The position numbers and the translations under genes are program-made. A stretch of DNA of 64,000 bases from Lineus longissimus (lineage: Eukaryota > Nemertea > Pilidiophora > Heteronemertea > Lineidae), in NCBI RefSeq assembly GCF_910592395.1, contig NC_088308.1, forward strand, positions 26,925,501 to 26,989,500, in the 5' to 3' direction. The stretch's first letter is position 1. The number at the start of each line of letters is the position of its first letter. Shown here in pieces: positions 36,601 through 51,000 of the stretch. Below the pieces are notes generated by a model. That model was not told the origin of the DNA, made no database searches, and saw only the letters and a program-made list of their open reading frames with translations.

Positions 36601-38689
36601 GGTTTTTTTTCATTCCCCAGGCCGACGGTTACGCATACGAGTCCAAAGGGCAGTTAAGAGTTAAGAGGTGTTCTCATACTGGCATGTAGGAAACCATTTG
36701 TGATTACAGGTGCATACACAAAATCACGACTTGGCTATCTCGTCTTCATAAGCCTCAGGCTGAGATAGATGGAAGTTGGTGCGAATACTGATAAGCTGAT
36801 TTATCTAGTTACATCAAACTGCTATGACGAACCGACGAGTTCCCGTAAGCTATTTGCCCACGGCCCATCTCATTCCGAGTAGTTTCCGCCGGGACATCAA
36901 TTCCAATCCCTGTCATTCAGAATGAAACTTCTGCATCAACTATGTTTTATTTTATAGCTTTGTGCTATAATTTTCATGCCAGTGCAAGGAATGTGGGCCG
37001 TGTAGCAATTGGTATTCATCAGTTGATATAGGGGGTAGACCCGACCCGCCCATCCTCAATGACACATGATTCCAATGGGTAGTTTAAATTGCTCAACCAG
37101 ATACCAGCAGGAAAACAAAGATGGTCTCCAGTGTGGCCAAATCATGGCGTAAAAGAGCGATTTTTCTCACGGCGACCAGCAATGATAATCGCTGCAATGT
37201 GCGACAAAAAATTTCTCATCACGTTTAGACCGTGGGTTTGGCTCGGTTTGATTTTAATCATAGGTCAGTGCAATTTGGTTTGTGGGGCGCTTTCGAGATC
37301 ATTCCAACACAGTTAAACCCATTATTTTAAGATCGAATAAAATGACGACACCACCTTCCGAGGTCTCCAGGAAAAGTGTGGCCTATTAATGATTTCGTAA
37401 AGGCGCCTAAAACAAAGCAATGGAAGTTCTTCGTAATCCGAAAAGGCTCATAAATATCACATTAGACCAGCTCCTAATATGGTTCATGTGGAGAGTGACT
37501 GTCCCCTGCACGGCGCCAGATCCTCACACTTGATTCCCGAAAGATCAACTAGAGGAAAGACACGTGTCAATGGCTCTCGAGAGAGATGGCAATGGATTGT
37601 TGTAAACAGATATCGGTGGCCTTGCAATCACCATCGCATGACTGTCCGGGTATGATCGAGTTCCAAAGTAATTGACGTTTTGTCGACACTCTATTGGAGG
37701 GCAACGGAACTCTCCAAATTGTCGCCCTCTCAAGACTGGAAACCCACTAGCAATATGTTCCTTTCTTATGATGACGTTGCGATTGGGTGAGTTAAGCCCC
37801 ATTTCTAGTCACTCCCAATGGACCGGCGCTGAATTTGCAATCAAACAGCCGAATCGCTATTTGCAGGACTGTTTCTTACGAAATATATATCCCGTCAGAC
37901 CAGCAGATACAAAACAATATCGCCAACCCTATCGAGAGTAGCACGTAAGTACACGTCAGGCCCAAATGGCAATTTTCGATGTCGCACTTTAGACTGTTAT
38001 AAAACGTTACATTCAAAGCCTCGATCAAGATAGATTTCCTGTGGGGCCAATATCTCCATATCACAAACAAATGGCCCATGAAAATGTCTTACTTGCATAT
38101 TTATTTACTTGCTAAGGTCAATATTTACAGGCTGGGATAAAATGTCATGATAATCGCAAAATCAATATACCTTCTTTAAAATGCACCGTAGCGTTGTCAC
38201 AGTCAGTAAATATCTTTTCTCCCAGCAAACCACATCTTGGGGACTTTAATCTGACACTGCGCTCGGGTTTATGTGATGCTTCTTATAATCAGCGGACTAT
38301 GATTAGGAAGGATTCTAGGCATTATCAGAGAAAATTCGTTTCTACTTCTTTTTCCCTCATTAAAAAACTTCAAACAAGATTAAGATACAGTAAAACGTTC
38401 TCGTCATAGTTTAACGAATTCAGATGTTAGCGTATTTCAAGTTTCGTATTTAAAGTGGAGATGTGATCGTTTGAATCACGCTAGACTCATCTTCCCATTT
38501 TCAAAGAAAACATTTCAGACGAAGCCACGGATGCCCAGAGACCTCTAATGAGACGTGATCTGAGGAAGAAATATTCATTATTCGAGAGAAACGTATACCC
38601 CCGGGTCATATGGAATATCTTTGTCTGGTCTTAACCAGAGATAATTCGTCAGACGCGAGTCGGTTTCACGAACTACACTTGGACAGTGC

Positions 38690-38760
38690 CTGTTCTTCCT
38701 ATTCTTCTTTTCTTCCTCCTCCTCCTTCTCCTCTCGTCCCGTTCCTTCCCTTTTCTGCCT
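38690..38760 (+). repeat. pyrimidine-rich tract
   Basis: About 70 bases are almost all C and T, with repeated TTCTTC and TCCTCC. It opens a spurious lysine/glutamate-rich frame on the minus strand. Confidence 0.75.
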
Positions 38761-41700
38761 TGAGTTAGATTTTCTTAATGGCTGCACACTGTGTAGCCAA
38801 TCACGAGCCGAGGTAGAATCTTCTACAAAACCTTCTACACCTTACCTGGCGTACGTAAAGAAAAGGAGCAGGTTATATCGATGATCATTTTCTTTTTATT
38901 CCTCAAGCACCGCCTTGGGTGGCATTTAGAATTACCACTATAGCAGTAATTTCGTTAAAACTTTTTTGAGTTTTCTCGGCTGTGTCAAATCAAGTGGATC
39001 GTGTTCTGCGATGTTTATCAGCAGAGCAAAAATGGTAGTGTGTATTGTTAAGTTTGATCCAAATATAAGCTTATTTTGCTGACAAAAGATTTGTTAGAAC
39101 TGAAATTGTTTTCAAAGTTTTACAGATATTCAAATTATGGTGTTGTCTAGTATTGGTTAACGGTCTTCCTAGGTTTTACTGACATTATCCGTCATGTAAT
39201 TTTCCGTCGACAAGAAACTTTTTTAGTGATACAAAAACTGTTGTCAGTACAAGGAGCTCAGAATCGATTAAACTACTCAGGCAGAATGATAGTGACGCAT
39301 CCACATTAGCTAACCGGAGCCGACGAGATGTAAAGTGAAGCTGCGAAGCGATCTGGTCAGGGTAACTCCCTATGACCGATCTGATCAGCTTCATCTCCGG
39401 GGACATTCTAAATCCGACGCCCGTCTCTGAAATAAATGTCAGGCATTAGACATCAATCAGGCACATAAATAACGGGTTTACGAATTTATAGGGTGCAAGT
39501 GGTGATCAACTACTGATCAGGGCCAGAATATGAAGCAGTGAACGTTTCTGAAATCTGTCAATCTAGATACAAATGGGTACCTTTCTGCCTACAATGGACT
39601 GCTATAAACTGAGGAGGGCCAGTGCAAACGCGATCGAACAAGAACTGAAATACTCTGAAACCATTTTCTACATCGTGTTCTATTACCAGTGCTCATTTAT
39701 GAAAGTGCATGTAAAGCCAACGTGATTTCCAAATCACGAATAGGAGATCAAGATGGATCATTTCCGTTAAAGGTGTGCGAGTTGGAGGTCTTCTTCGCAA
39801 TTAGCTCAGAGCGATTTTTGAAGTAACTGGAGTAACTAGAGAAACAGCAAGATTTTATCCAATGCATTCATGCTGTTTGTGGCCTTGGCACGGAAAAGGA
39901 CGATAAGACAACAACATCATTTGGCATACACGAAATGTCATTAGTATTAACGATTTTTTTCTTTAGGAGTTGTTACCGCCAAACGGCAACCATCCTCCAA
40001 TGGGATTGAAAGCGCTTTCCATTAACAGACAGTTAAGTAACAATTTAGCTTCTGTTCCGGAGATACGATAAAAAGTAACTGGGGAACACAAAGGCATGCT
40101 TTCGTAATCACCATTTTCCTGGCATAGACTATAGTGATACGTATTTCATTGCTGAGCTGAATCATCAGAATCGTACACAATGGATCGTTTTCCCCGTGTG
40201 CTAATACCCCTTAAGTCACATAAAAGCACAAACAACACACCTACAATTGGCTCTTTCCGGCAGCTGCAGTCCAGGATATTTCTTGATTAACACGGTTACC
40301 GCAAGGCATGAAATCTATCTTCATAAATTAGAAGTGCGTTTCCTTCAAAAGCGGAATTCACCTAATGAGAATGAATGTTTTATAATTGACGATATTGATA
40401 ATAGTTAACAAAGTTGACAAAGTTCTTAAATGCAATTAAGATGCATCGCAATGTAATTTCAGACCATGAAATATGCGCGTACTCCATGAATGAATTGCAA
40501 TTTCATTTCATCGAATTTAAAGTACATCATGTAGTTGATTTGGAGTTATTATTTGAATACGAAATTACAAGGAATTTCTCTCACTATTGTGCATTCACTG
40601 TTCAAGTTAAAGATTAAGAATATTGCAATTAAAATCAATCAATATACTTTACTTGTGAGACACCAATGTTTTGTATAGAAACTGACGGTGTTCAATGAAC
40701 GAGAAGTTCGGTGTCACACCAGAGGGTCGACGTCTTGCTATTTCCAAAGTGGAAACAAGTCAGGGAGGTCAGGGAGAGGCTTACACGTAACCATCTCAAG
40801 GGAAATGATGATGAAACAGAATTCCATTGCATTGCCCCTAGACAGAAATTGTCAAGGTTGCAGCCTCTCCCTGGCATCCAGAACGCACCGTTTTAGTAAT
40901 TATTTTGATTGGCTTTTCCTTTCAATGCAAACTGCTTTAAACATGTTTGATCGGTTTTATATTACATTACATTATTTTAGTACTATGATATTAATAAATT
41001 TACAGTTAAAGACGAGCAAGTCAAAACATTTGACACGCGCCTCTAAGTCATCACATTGCTTTGTTGTTGATTAATGCATCTTGTTCACACGCAGAATGGT
41101 ATAAAACACGTTCAAAGACACTGCGCGATGCGGGATGATAATTCAGCTCTCAAGTTTTTCTTAACAATTGTTTGATCCGAATGAAGGAGAAATGCTGCAT
41201 AACGATAAATCGTGCTGGTAGCAGGATCAACAGGGCAAATCGCATCCACACGTTAGGCTGTCGATATCAAAGCTTACGTTTGACATGGTGAAAGGTTACG
41301 CTGTAACATACGTTGTCATCACAATTTTGGCGGAAACAGATAATCAGGCATGTTGACATTACCTTAAGAATCTCAAATGTGATCAAAGCGAGAGGAGTGG
41401 GAAAGGTGCTTGGAGTTTCTCGACGTAAAAGTCACTATTTGTGCTTTAGATGAAAATATATTTTCGCTTGCAACTCTCTCATGTCTACATGAAGGAGAAG
41501 AGAAGAGATGAAGTGAAGTGATTTCCAGAAAAGGTTTAGTGTCACTGTTTACTCTCGAGGCGAATATGAGGACTTTATACCTCATTATGTTACCTTTGCT
41601 TATAATATGTTGTAATGTCGTAAAATCATGCTGACAGCCCCAGTCACAATCATCATACCCTCCGTTCATTTTCTGTTGAGCGCAAGCTGAACACAACCTA

Positions 41701-42909
41701 CATTTATCATATCATAAGTATCAGGCTGCATTCGCGACACTTTCTTGAAATATTGAACATCCGAATGTCAAACTATTGGAAAGAAAACTATTCTTGTCGT
41801 ACGTTTCCTAGACATGTTTCTACTGAATGGTTGTCTACCCAGATTAAATTTGGCATTCAGCAGCGGCACGTCTTAGATTGCAAATTTTTGGTATGGATGG
41901 ATAAGCCCGGGTACAGTTAGAAATTCAAGAATAATAGTCCATCTACTGCCACGATCACGAAAGACAGGGACGTGTTGATACTCTAGAAGCGTGCCTTCCT
42001 TTACCCATCACCAGCACTTAAAAGGTTTCTTAGCCGGATAGAAATCAATATCACCGGGGTCTTGGGTTAAATAGTCACGTTTTCGAGACTGGACAAAAAT
42101 GATCAGAGCAATGAAGGGTGGTAAAAGAAATTTCCTGTCGACGGAACTATTGTTTTTTCCGTGCGTCGATTTCTGTATACGAATCTTTGTACATTACCGT
42201 TAGCAGTCTGCGTTTACAGGCCCGTATAAGAGCGTTTTGTCCAGGTTCAATAGATGTATGGGGAGGCTGATCACTGTCACACAGTTTGGAGAGGTCGTTA
42301 GAAATGAGCGACATGTTAAGAGGAGGGGGAAAGGCCTCCTCCGTATGTTTTGATTGTCCAGAAGCTCCGAGATATGATTTTTAGTTCAGCACAGGTGCTG
42401 AGGTCAGTTTGGCAAACTCATGTTGGGCCGTCAATGGGGAAAGCGAAAAAAACAGCTGGCATAAACAATTGTAGTGGGTCCGACAAAGAAGGATCGGTGA
42501 ACAGTTCTAGCAGGCTAATGATGGTATCATGTGATTTGGCTCTAAAGTGATAGAAATACCTAAAGCTCTATTATGACATGACTTGACAAAAGTTGTTTTT
42601 TTGTATCAAGTCCATGTCAAAATGTATAGGGGGATACATGGTTTCGCACATACATGGCTGTAGCGCCAAGCACGCCAAGTACTAAGAAAAAACAATATTA
42701 GAACAAGATCCTTACTTAACGAATCCTATACAATTTATTTCTAATGATATTTTCATGCTTAACAACAACACAAATATATATTCCTTAACTACATCGACAT
42801 ACAACTCTCAGTACCTTAAACTGAGTATAGAAATGTTCAAACCAGAGCCGAGTAACTCATTTATGAAAAGAGGCAACAGCATCATACGTGCACAATGATT
42901 ATATACATA

Positions 42910-42946
42910 GACAGCATCAATGTACTCGGACAGCATCAATGTACTC
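42910..42946 (+). repeat. 19-bp tandem duplication
   Basis: GACAGCATCAATGTACTC occurs twice, separated by one base. Confidence 0.85.
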
Positions 42947-45900
42947 ATTCACACAGTAATAAGGCAACGCTTGCCAATTTCGAAACATTTTGACTAAGAA
43001 AATGTCATTTAGATATAGGCTACTCATACGGTTGACCAGCGTGATTACACCCGCAGCATAACTGCGTGAACATCGTTATTTGAAAAACCTTCTTCTGCTT
43101 GCCACATACATGTCATCAAGTGAGGGATGTAATGGGTATTATTCAAGGACAGAGACCCACTCTCTGGTACATTTCGCCAGTTCTAATTGAGAGGGACAAA
43201 TGCCCAATGCTTTCTTGTTGCCGTTCCCGCTGGAGTTGACACATCCTCAAATAAGTGCATGAGTGGTCATGGCGACAAGATACTAATGTGATACGCCAGT
43301 AGAATCCTGTAAGGCTCATTGTTGCGTTTTTCCCCGTCCATTAATGGAGCCGGGGCCATCACCGAGGCTTTTATTGGTTAAAACCGGGAACCTGGAACGT
43401 GTCGGATAAATAGTTCGTTTTTGATCGTATAACGTTATTTTACTCTCAATTAGTTTATACTCCTTTAAATTCAATTTCCTTCTGCCTCGAACATTTTCAG
43501 CTAATCTCATCGTCGTGACTTGTGATCATTTCCGCTCCATACTCTCTAGATAACAGCATTTAGCGTTGATTATCACCAAGGCAACAGGGACATAATTCCA
43601 TATTAGCTTTTAGTCCCTAGATGAGCACTCCGTATCCTTTGGGTGCATTCTCACCATAGGTAACCTGTTACTCAAACGATAAAATAATGGAATAACCACT
43701 CAACTGCAAAGAGGAACCGCATTAAATTTGCACTAAAATGTACTTGTAAAAAAGATAAGCAGCACGAAATCGTACAGCAACTCCAATTTCGTTCAGAATT
43801 CCATGCGATGATGACGAAATCATTCATTTTCATGATAACAATAATTAAAATGTGAAATTGAAAATATAATGAGACCAATTCGGTTCAATTGTTAATGCCA
43901 TTACAAAAGCTACAATATGGTTGAAAGAAAACTGGCAAGGTTTCGTCAAGCAAATTAATTGTGGTAAATAACAGTTGTCCTGTCGTAGTTGGATAGTAAA
44001 CATATTGGGAATGATATCGATCAGATCTTTGTTAAAAAAGAATCGCTAGCTCGACAGTGACTATAACTTAATGCCATGTCTTTTAACTGGATCAGGACGA
44101 TTATCTTCATGATACTGAGCAAACACTTTTTGAACACGGGGTCCCGCTGATAGCTTTACCGGCGTTCGATAAGAAAACTGGCAACGGGTTTCTTGGAAAG
44201 TTGTTTGCCATGGATCTTATTCCGTTCTAAAATCTATTTGAACGCTCTTAGACCGCCTGATCAATTTGCTAATGATTTGCTGAATGAATTATTAACTTAT
44301 GAAATCAAATGCATCCGTAAACATTCTACATAGCTCGATTTATAGTGGTCGATTTGCACGGGAGCACAAAGAACAACGCGTCAGATACGGAACAACGCAA
44401 ACTGTACAATGTTCTTATTTTTCGAATCTGCTAAGAAGCATGCGAGGCATGAAGCCGTTGAGAACATCTATGGTGATTCTTAATGTCATTCTACCTTGCC
44501 GCTGCTCGTGATATGTGCTGAAATGCTAATCAACCACAATAATACACTCAATAATTTAACTTCTGAGGCATTGACAGTCATGTTCTCTATAAAACCATAA
44601 ACTACAATCTGCCAAAGTACAATAGACCCAGATACTTTTAACAGGGGGACATCTTCGACTTCTACATCGCTACTACACGGAATGGAGTAGCCCATCGAGG
44701 CCACTTCCGCGATTGGTAATCTTCAAATTGATCCCGGTAGTTGACCTTACATGATTAATAAGACGAAATCTATTCGCCAAGAGCCATATCCTGATCAAAT
44801 TTATTGTACAGCTGGGCGTGTCATTTTGGTTACGAGTGGGTTTACCAGGCCGACGGGAAATTGTTGCATTCAAATAATAGCATTGACCATGTTTACGCTG
44901 ATGCTAGTTGCAGAGATGAATGTGTGGATATACCAAATCATTTCAACGGTTATGAAGAAAAAAAACTTGCGATGGTGGATGGTGAACAACTGCTGGTTTA
45001 TTTGCTCGAGTCAATTTGATATTAAAGGTTGACTATCAAAAGTGTGCGATTGCCAATATATTCTGACGTTTCCTCCACTTGGCAAAGTGGTGATTGGGTT
45101 TCTTACTGAATTACATGAATCAGCATTTTTTGTGATGAAAAGGTGTGTTTAGAAAGAGGATATACAATGCATATCTCAGGGAAATCACTGAACGGAAATG
45201 CATTAGTTTGGACAACCTTGAAAAAAGTGACTTAGAATAGTTTACCAAAAAGGGCCGTATCACAAAACCCAAGTTCCCCTCCCGGATGGGAATATACGGA
45301 CATTAATTTCACAGTTGAAAATATCAGGATAGATGTTCCTTATTTAGCAGCTGAGGTCATTTCTTGCCTTGCACCCCGACAATGTCAATAATTATATAGC
45401 CGCCCTGATTATACTATATCATCACCAGAATTGTTTTGAGTTTGTTACCCATAATTAAACATCGCGAACGGCACATCGATATCAAGTTTCCACGAGGATA
45501 GGCTAGAGTCATCAGACTAGTTCAAGAGGGTGCCAGATTCGCTAATTACTACACGGTCCTGCTTTTATGGTTGGAAGTCAACCACAAGTGGATCGGCACT
45601 TGATTACGCTAATATTTGCGTTGATAGACTGTGCTTCATCATTGAGATTAAGAATTGATCTCGTGACAAATATCAATCGTTAGCAATTACCGAATATTGC
45701 AGGCGCATTGTAAACATCCATCGGATTTTTTCTCTTATTGCCATTCAAAGCAGACACGATGCGGCTCGAAAGATGCAGTTTCCGTTTGAAAAGGCTTTTA
45801 GCTTAACTATCAGAAACTTAAATGTTCTTGAAGTAGACCGAACTCTTACTGTTAAAGTGCACATTTGTGCCAGACTGTTGCCGTAGGAAGACTTCACCGA

Positions 45901-46370
45901 ACCTACACATACGTTTATACCAGACACTGGGCGCACATCACGTACCTCTTGTCAGAGTGGAAGCGTCGAATCATGCAGCGGGACCAGTGCTCTATGTGGT
46001 CCAGTTGCCATCTGGTCCTGACCTGAATCCGACATCCTGGACCAACACCATTCACTCATATACAGACTCATGTCCTCAGATCCACTCATTCAAACACATT
46101 CTCCTAACAGATCCCACCACACGTTTAGAGTTCTCTGTCTTACTCTTTCGTTAGTCCAAGAAGGATGCAGCATCAATTTTTGTCAGCTTTAGACTTCCTT
46201 CTCAAAAATACAACTCCCACTATTCACAGCGTGACGCTTTTTGTCAATTACTCGGTTTGAGGTTTTTTGCTCGATTTTGGTGCGTGGATCACGTTTGCTT
46301 GGTGCCTTATAAGAAGACCATTGAACCAAACGAATGCATTATTAACGACTTTGGAGAATCAGCCACATTT

Positions 46371-46710
46371 TGGTAAGCTTACTTAGATGAACGGCCATAA
46401 ATTGCCTTTTTCACCGCAATCGTCATGTTTTGCACGCTTAAAGGAAAATACAAGAAATACAAGAAAATAACTCATCCATTGAACATTAAGTGTGCTGTTT
46501 GTCTCTACAGATTCGAACCTGTAATAGGGAAGACAGTTTTTGGTAAGCTTACTTAGATGAACGGCCACAAATTGCCTTTTTCACCGCAATCGACATGTTT
46601 TGCAAACGTAAAGGAAAATACAAGAAATACAAGAAAATAACTCATCCATTGAACATTAAGTGTGCTGTTTGTCTCTATAGGTTCGAACCTGTAATAGAGA
46701 AGACAGTTTT
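46371..46710 (+). repeat. 170-bp tandem duplication (2 copies)
   Basis: Copies at 46371-46540 and 46541-46710 differ at only a handful of positions and keep the same junction (GAAGACAGTTTTTGGTAAGC, with GCTAAC at the last end). Each copy contains a TTCGAACCT core. In the second copy it sits in a palindrome, AGGTTCGAACCT flanked by TCTCTAT and ATAGAGA. No gene is evident in it. Confidence 0.9.
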
Positions 46711-47891
46711 TGCTAACTCTTACTTGGTCGCAATAATCAACGAGGCATTGCTTTAGAAAGGGACCTTTTCTTTTCAGATTAGCATGGTTGTAGTATTCTT
46801 GTTGTTATTTGCTTTGATACCTCGCCACAGCAGCATCTGGAGGAAACAATTTCAACTTAAGCTTCGAACCGAAACGGTCTTTCCTATCAAGTGTACACAT
46901 CTATATGTTTGTGATAATTTTAGGGCGTTTTGTGGCACGATATTTCAATCGTGGATGGACGAGTTGTTGTCAATGTCAAAACAGCACCGTTTCATAATGA
47001 AATAAAATGCTCGCAAGGTACTTAAATTGTTCATAACATGAAACTTTGGTACGCTAATACTACATTGTAAAATCGATAAAGCAGCATGGTCACACAATAT
47101 ACTAATCCCTTCACTCACTTGGTATCCATCAAACATCACCATGGCTATATGTTCAAACACTGATACCCACGCTAAGAGTAAAGAATCTAATATAAAGTAA
47201 AACAATGATAGATCGTATCACGGCCCAAAGCAACACGTTTGAGCCTTATCTGGTCTCATGTCTATTCGTATTTGAAGTGCATGCCCGATATTCGATATTT
47301 TGTTCATAATTCATGACCAAACTAATTAACTTTTGAACACATGGCTAAGCTGTTCAGAGAAAGACCTTACATTGATTCATTAACACGTGACTGATCACAG
47401 CGTAAATAGTTAAAAAAAGAATGCACGCATACTCAGATCTCTAACCGAGCTCCAGACATGCAATTAATGCCTATTGGTGGGGCGGAATACGGGCTAACTG
47501 AACGAAGAAAGCAACACGACCCTTGCTTTCTTTGCTTTCGGATACTTTGAAAGCCATCAACACAATTTCGACATTCCAAAGTGTTTTGCGGTTCTAGAGT
47601 GAGACAATTCATTTCCCTTTGCAAATGTTGCGGCGCCTGTTCGTAAAAATTGTTGACAGAAACCATTCACTTTGTTTGCTTTCTATGCACGAGCACCGGT
47701 GAGTGACTTTTAATGACCATTGGCAATGCCTTAAATGGTAGCAAAATGAAGAGACTGTGTCAGCTCGTAAAGTCATGGGATTTACCACTAATAAAATGAC
47801 CGTTCTTAGTTAATTGCTCTTAAATCATGCATCTTGGAAGATATATTCCTTCCATTGAGTGTTGTTGAAATTGCAGTTCTTAGAATAGACG

Positions 47892-47928
47892 ATGGTTTTT
47901 TTGTATATGGTTTTTTTGTATATGGTTT
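47892..47928 (+). repeat. 15-bp tandem repeat
   Basis: ATGGTTTTTTTGTAT occurs twice in tandem plus a partial third copy. Confidence 0.85.
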
Positions 47929-48048
47929 CAAAGGAGATACTATTATCCAAACAGTTTGTCCCCTATAGGAGGACTTGCCGCCTTTGGACAGTTTACACAT
48001 CTTTAAGGAGCTCTTTTTTAGTTTCGTTTAGTTGTTCTCTGGCCCCCT

Positions 48049-48061
48049 CCCCCCCCCCCCC
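48049..48061 (+). repeat. poly-C tract (13 C)
   Basis: A C-run preceded by CCCCCT on the + strand. Confidence 0.85.
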
Positions 48062-51000
48062 TCGACGAGAGGACCTCACTGCATTTTAAAAGAATTAGTC
48101 AGATTGGAAATTCCTCTACCAATTTCCACAAATCTGACAGACTCACCAATAGATATTCCATTTATTCACATCACAGAGAACCATTTTGAAAATTGTAGCA
48201 GAGTTTCAAGAGGAATCAGCCACTTGTATTCAAATTAATTGTACGCTACAAAAAAACAATGACACCACTCGCCCTCAGGCTGTAACTTGTAGAACATGCT
48301 GTCCCTTGTTTTGACAGTATACAAAATGTTGATGGCAATCATACATATTCGATCTTGTTCAGTATGGAGACCGAAGCCAGCTCATTATTCCTGATCCGAG
48401 ACCTGATTCTTGGGTCATACGCTGAAGAAATGATTCTTGGCAGATGGAAGCTCCGTTTGTACATATTATCCTCCCAGCTTGTCTTAGGAAACTAGGAGAT
48501 ATGGTGAACTAGATATACGCATCATTATAAAAGAAACAAGAACCTGTCGCTGGTGTTGGCAGAATCTAATCCACACTCTGTTATCAAGAAAATCAAATCA
48601 TTTTTGCAAGGCTATTCATGCCAGCTAGATAAACAAACATTGGAGACGATGGCATCACGTGATAATTGGACGGTATTCTTCGTGGCTTCCCAAACATTAT
48701 TACTGCACCAAGTGACACAGTGAAATGTTTTGACTCGTTCCCGTTATGTGGGATGCACCCAAACTATCGTCAAAGAAATTTAACGGTTTCCCTCGACTGA
48801 TGCATTCATGATATGAACACTGTGCACTATTGATAAAGGATTCCCTTTGTCCGCTTTAAACTCTATTGACCGTCATTCGCACCGCACTCACAACATACGC
48901 AGCCAGCATACAATACCAGCATCACGACCATGACAACGGTCAATATCACATGGTATACGTTCCTAGCAATGCCTTATCCTGGCTAAATATCACTGGAACA
49001 AGTGTCAACACCGTCGCAGATTACCAAAAGTAAGCATAGAACCGGTTTATTAGCTTGCCAACTTAATTCCTACTGTATCTTCTATACTACACAAACGTGG
49101 CACTAATATTTTGCTCGCGTAGATTTATTACTTTTTTTTCCTTCATATGCGACCGCTTAAATATGAGAACTTTAATTCTCAAGACCTTTTTCTGATGCGG
49201 ATTAACAAAACACAATAAATTTCATTAAGACATTGATTTGAGAGGTGAGCATCATTTGCCATCAGCAGGAACGTCATTAGCCATGTAAACAGTAATGGGC
49301 GACAATAATGTGAGTATAGCAAAGCCTATTGACGTCCACCTTTATATCAATATATGAATGCGTAGGGCAGCGTTGATACTGCCAGCTAACGTTGTGAACA
49401 GAATCAACAAAGACACAAAAGATACAACTTTTGCTACTTTTTGGCAAGCAGGCTAAAACACATACGCAACCTGGATAAGTGAACCGTTCAATCATCGTGA
49501 AAGTTCAAAAAGGGAAAAGAAAAAGGTTAATCAATATTCTTTCAAACGCGCAACAGGAGGTTTTATGATGAGCAACTTGAAAATCCGTCACCGTCGCTGA
49601 TGCGAGGGGTGGAAATACAGCGTTTGACTAGGAGATGTCAGGAAAGCTGAACTAATGATTATAACATGATGCCGTCACCGGGAGCAAAGTAGAACCGAAT
49701 ACTACGATTGGCAGGTTGAAGTATTCGCTAACTAGCTACACACCAGAAGCTTCTCTATGTCCATTCGTTATAAGCTGATAACGATGTCACTTGTGTCAAT
49801 CAGGACCTTCTGGAGGGTTGGTCTTGTTCACTGCTAAAAGGTTAAATAGAATACAATGCTGCATCGTTACCTAATGAATAAGGGGAAGCAATGAGGTGAC
49901 TAATTCTAGTGCAGTTTAGCGACTATGGTTGGCTCTTGATGACCAACACTGCTTCGTATATTCGTTCAAGTTAACATGGCCGTAACCAAGGCTACCACTA
50001 CCTTTTTGGTGGTCATGATACATTAAGGAGCCTGGAACATGCCTATGTACTCGTATAAACCAAAGGTTACCCATGGCAACATAAAGCGCAAACACTTTCA
50101 AACAAGCTTTATCTGATAATAGTTCTCAAAGGAGCAATTCAAGGCGTGCTATTAGGCCGCCTTCTCCTCGCTGACAACAAAATCATCACCCCTGTCCATG
50201 ATTGTGAGGCTGGTGGTCTTGCCTTGATAATTCATGGGTCGCAGCCACAAAAACAACTTCCGTTATTTCTGTATTTGATTAAAAGGGTCATTGGGGGGAA
50301 ACTAAGGCGTATTATTGCTGAGCTGTGTGCTGATTAATCTTCTCCCCCACAATTTTCTATCAGAGTCAGATCCCCCGTGTCATCTAATTGACTGAGAGCT
50401 GTGTTTTTATGTGCGGTCTGAGGCTGGTCTTATTGATATTATCAATCAATGTTTCGACCACAAGCGGCAAAAATGCTGCAGGGGAGACATGTTAATCAAA
50501 CAGACAAACATCAAGCAAATCAACTTGTTTACATAAAATGAACAAGCCAAACGCTACGATCTTGAAATCAACAACCAAATTGTTTCAAAATTCTATTCAA
50601 ATTGATTACAAAGCAATCTGACATTAATCTGACGTTTTCTTTAAAATTTCATTCCAAAGTCCGTGACGAGTTCATATGTTTTTATTCCTTCGTGTTAAGA
50701 CGCACGATCATTCCATATCTATAGTTAACTCACCAAGTCAGTGCCTATGCCATGCTGGCTATCATCATATTTGGGTTGACTGGCAAAGTGATGGCAATTA
50801 TTATATTCATCCGGCAGAAACTGCTATAGTGGCGTAATGGTAAATTGTCCTACGCAAGCGAAACTGAACATTAGAGAGACCGACAGGTGTAATTCCAATT
50901 GGTCAACGGATATTGCCTATTTATCATTCTTTTTCGCACTCTCCTTAGCCTAATCGGTATGTGGGGGGTGTTGAACTGGGGGAAGTGATGTCTGGACGCC

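Larger units (their letters stand above)
33626..46370. other. no gene seen
   Basis: There are only short frames. The longest (34068-34460 plus, 130 codons) and an even-looking minus frame at 37545-37802 match no family I know. Local features are a pyrimidine-rich tract at 38690-38760 and a 19-bp tandem duplication at 42910-42946. Confidence 0.4.

Noticed and set aside
37545-37802. Minus-strand frame of 85 codons with even composition
   Set aside because: The opposite strand is also open for 89 codons, and I recognise no domain or clear splice context.
44751-45032. Two overlapping + strand frames, one with paired cysteines and one hydrophobic
   Set aside because: Both frames look partly protein-like over the same DNA, so neither can be preferred. 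There are no splice sites or family match.
46679-46690. GGTTCGAACC as the T-arm of a tRNA gene
   Set aside because: No A box, anticodon arm or acceptor pairing can be built around it, and the match comes from a palindrome.
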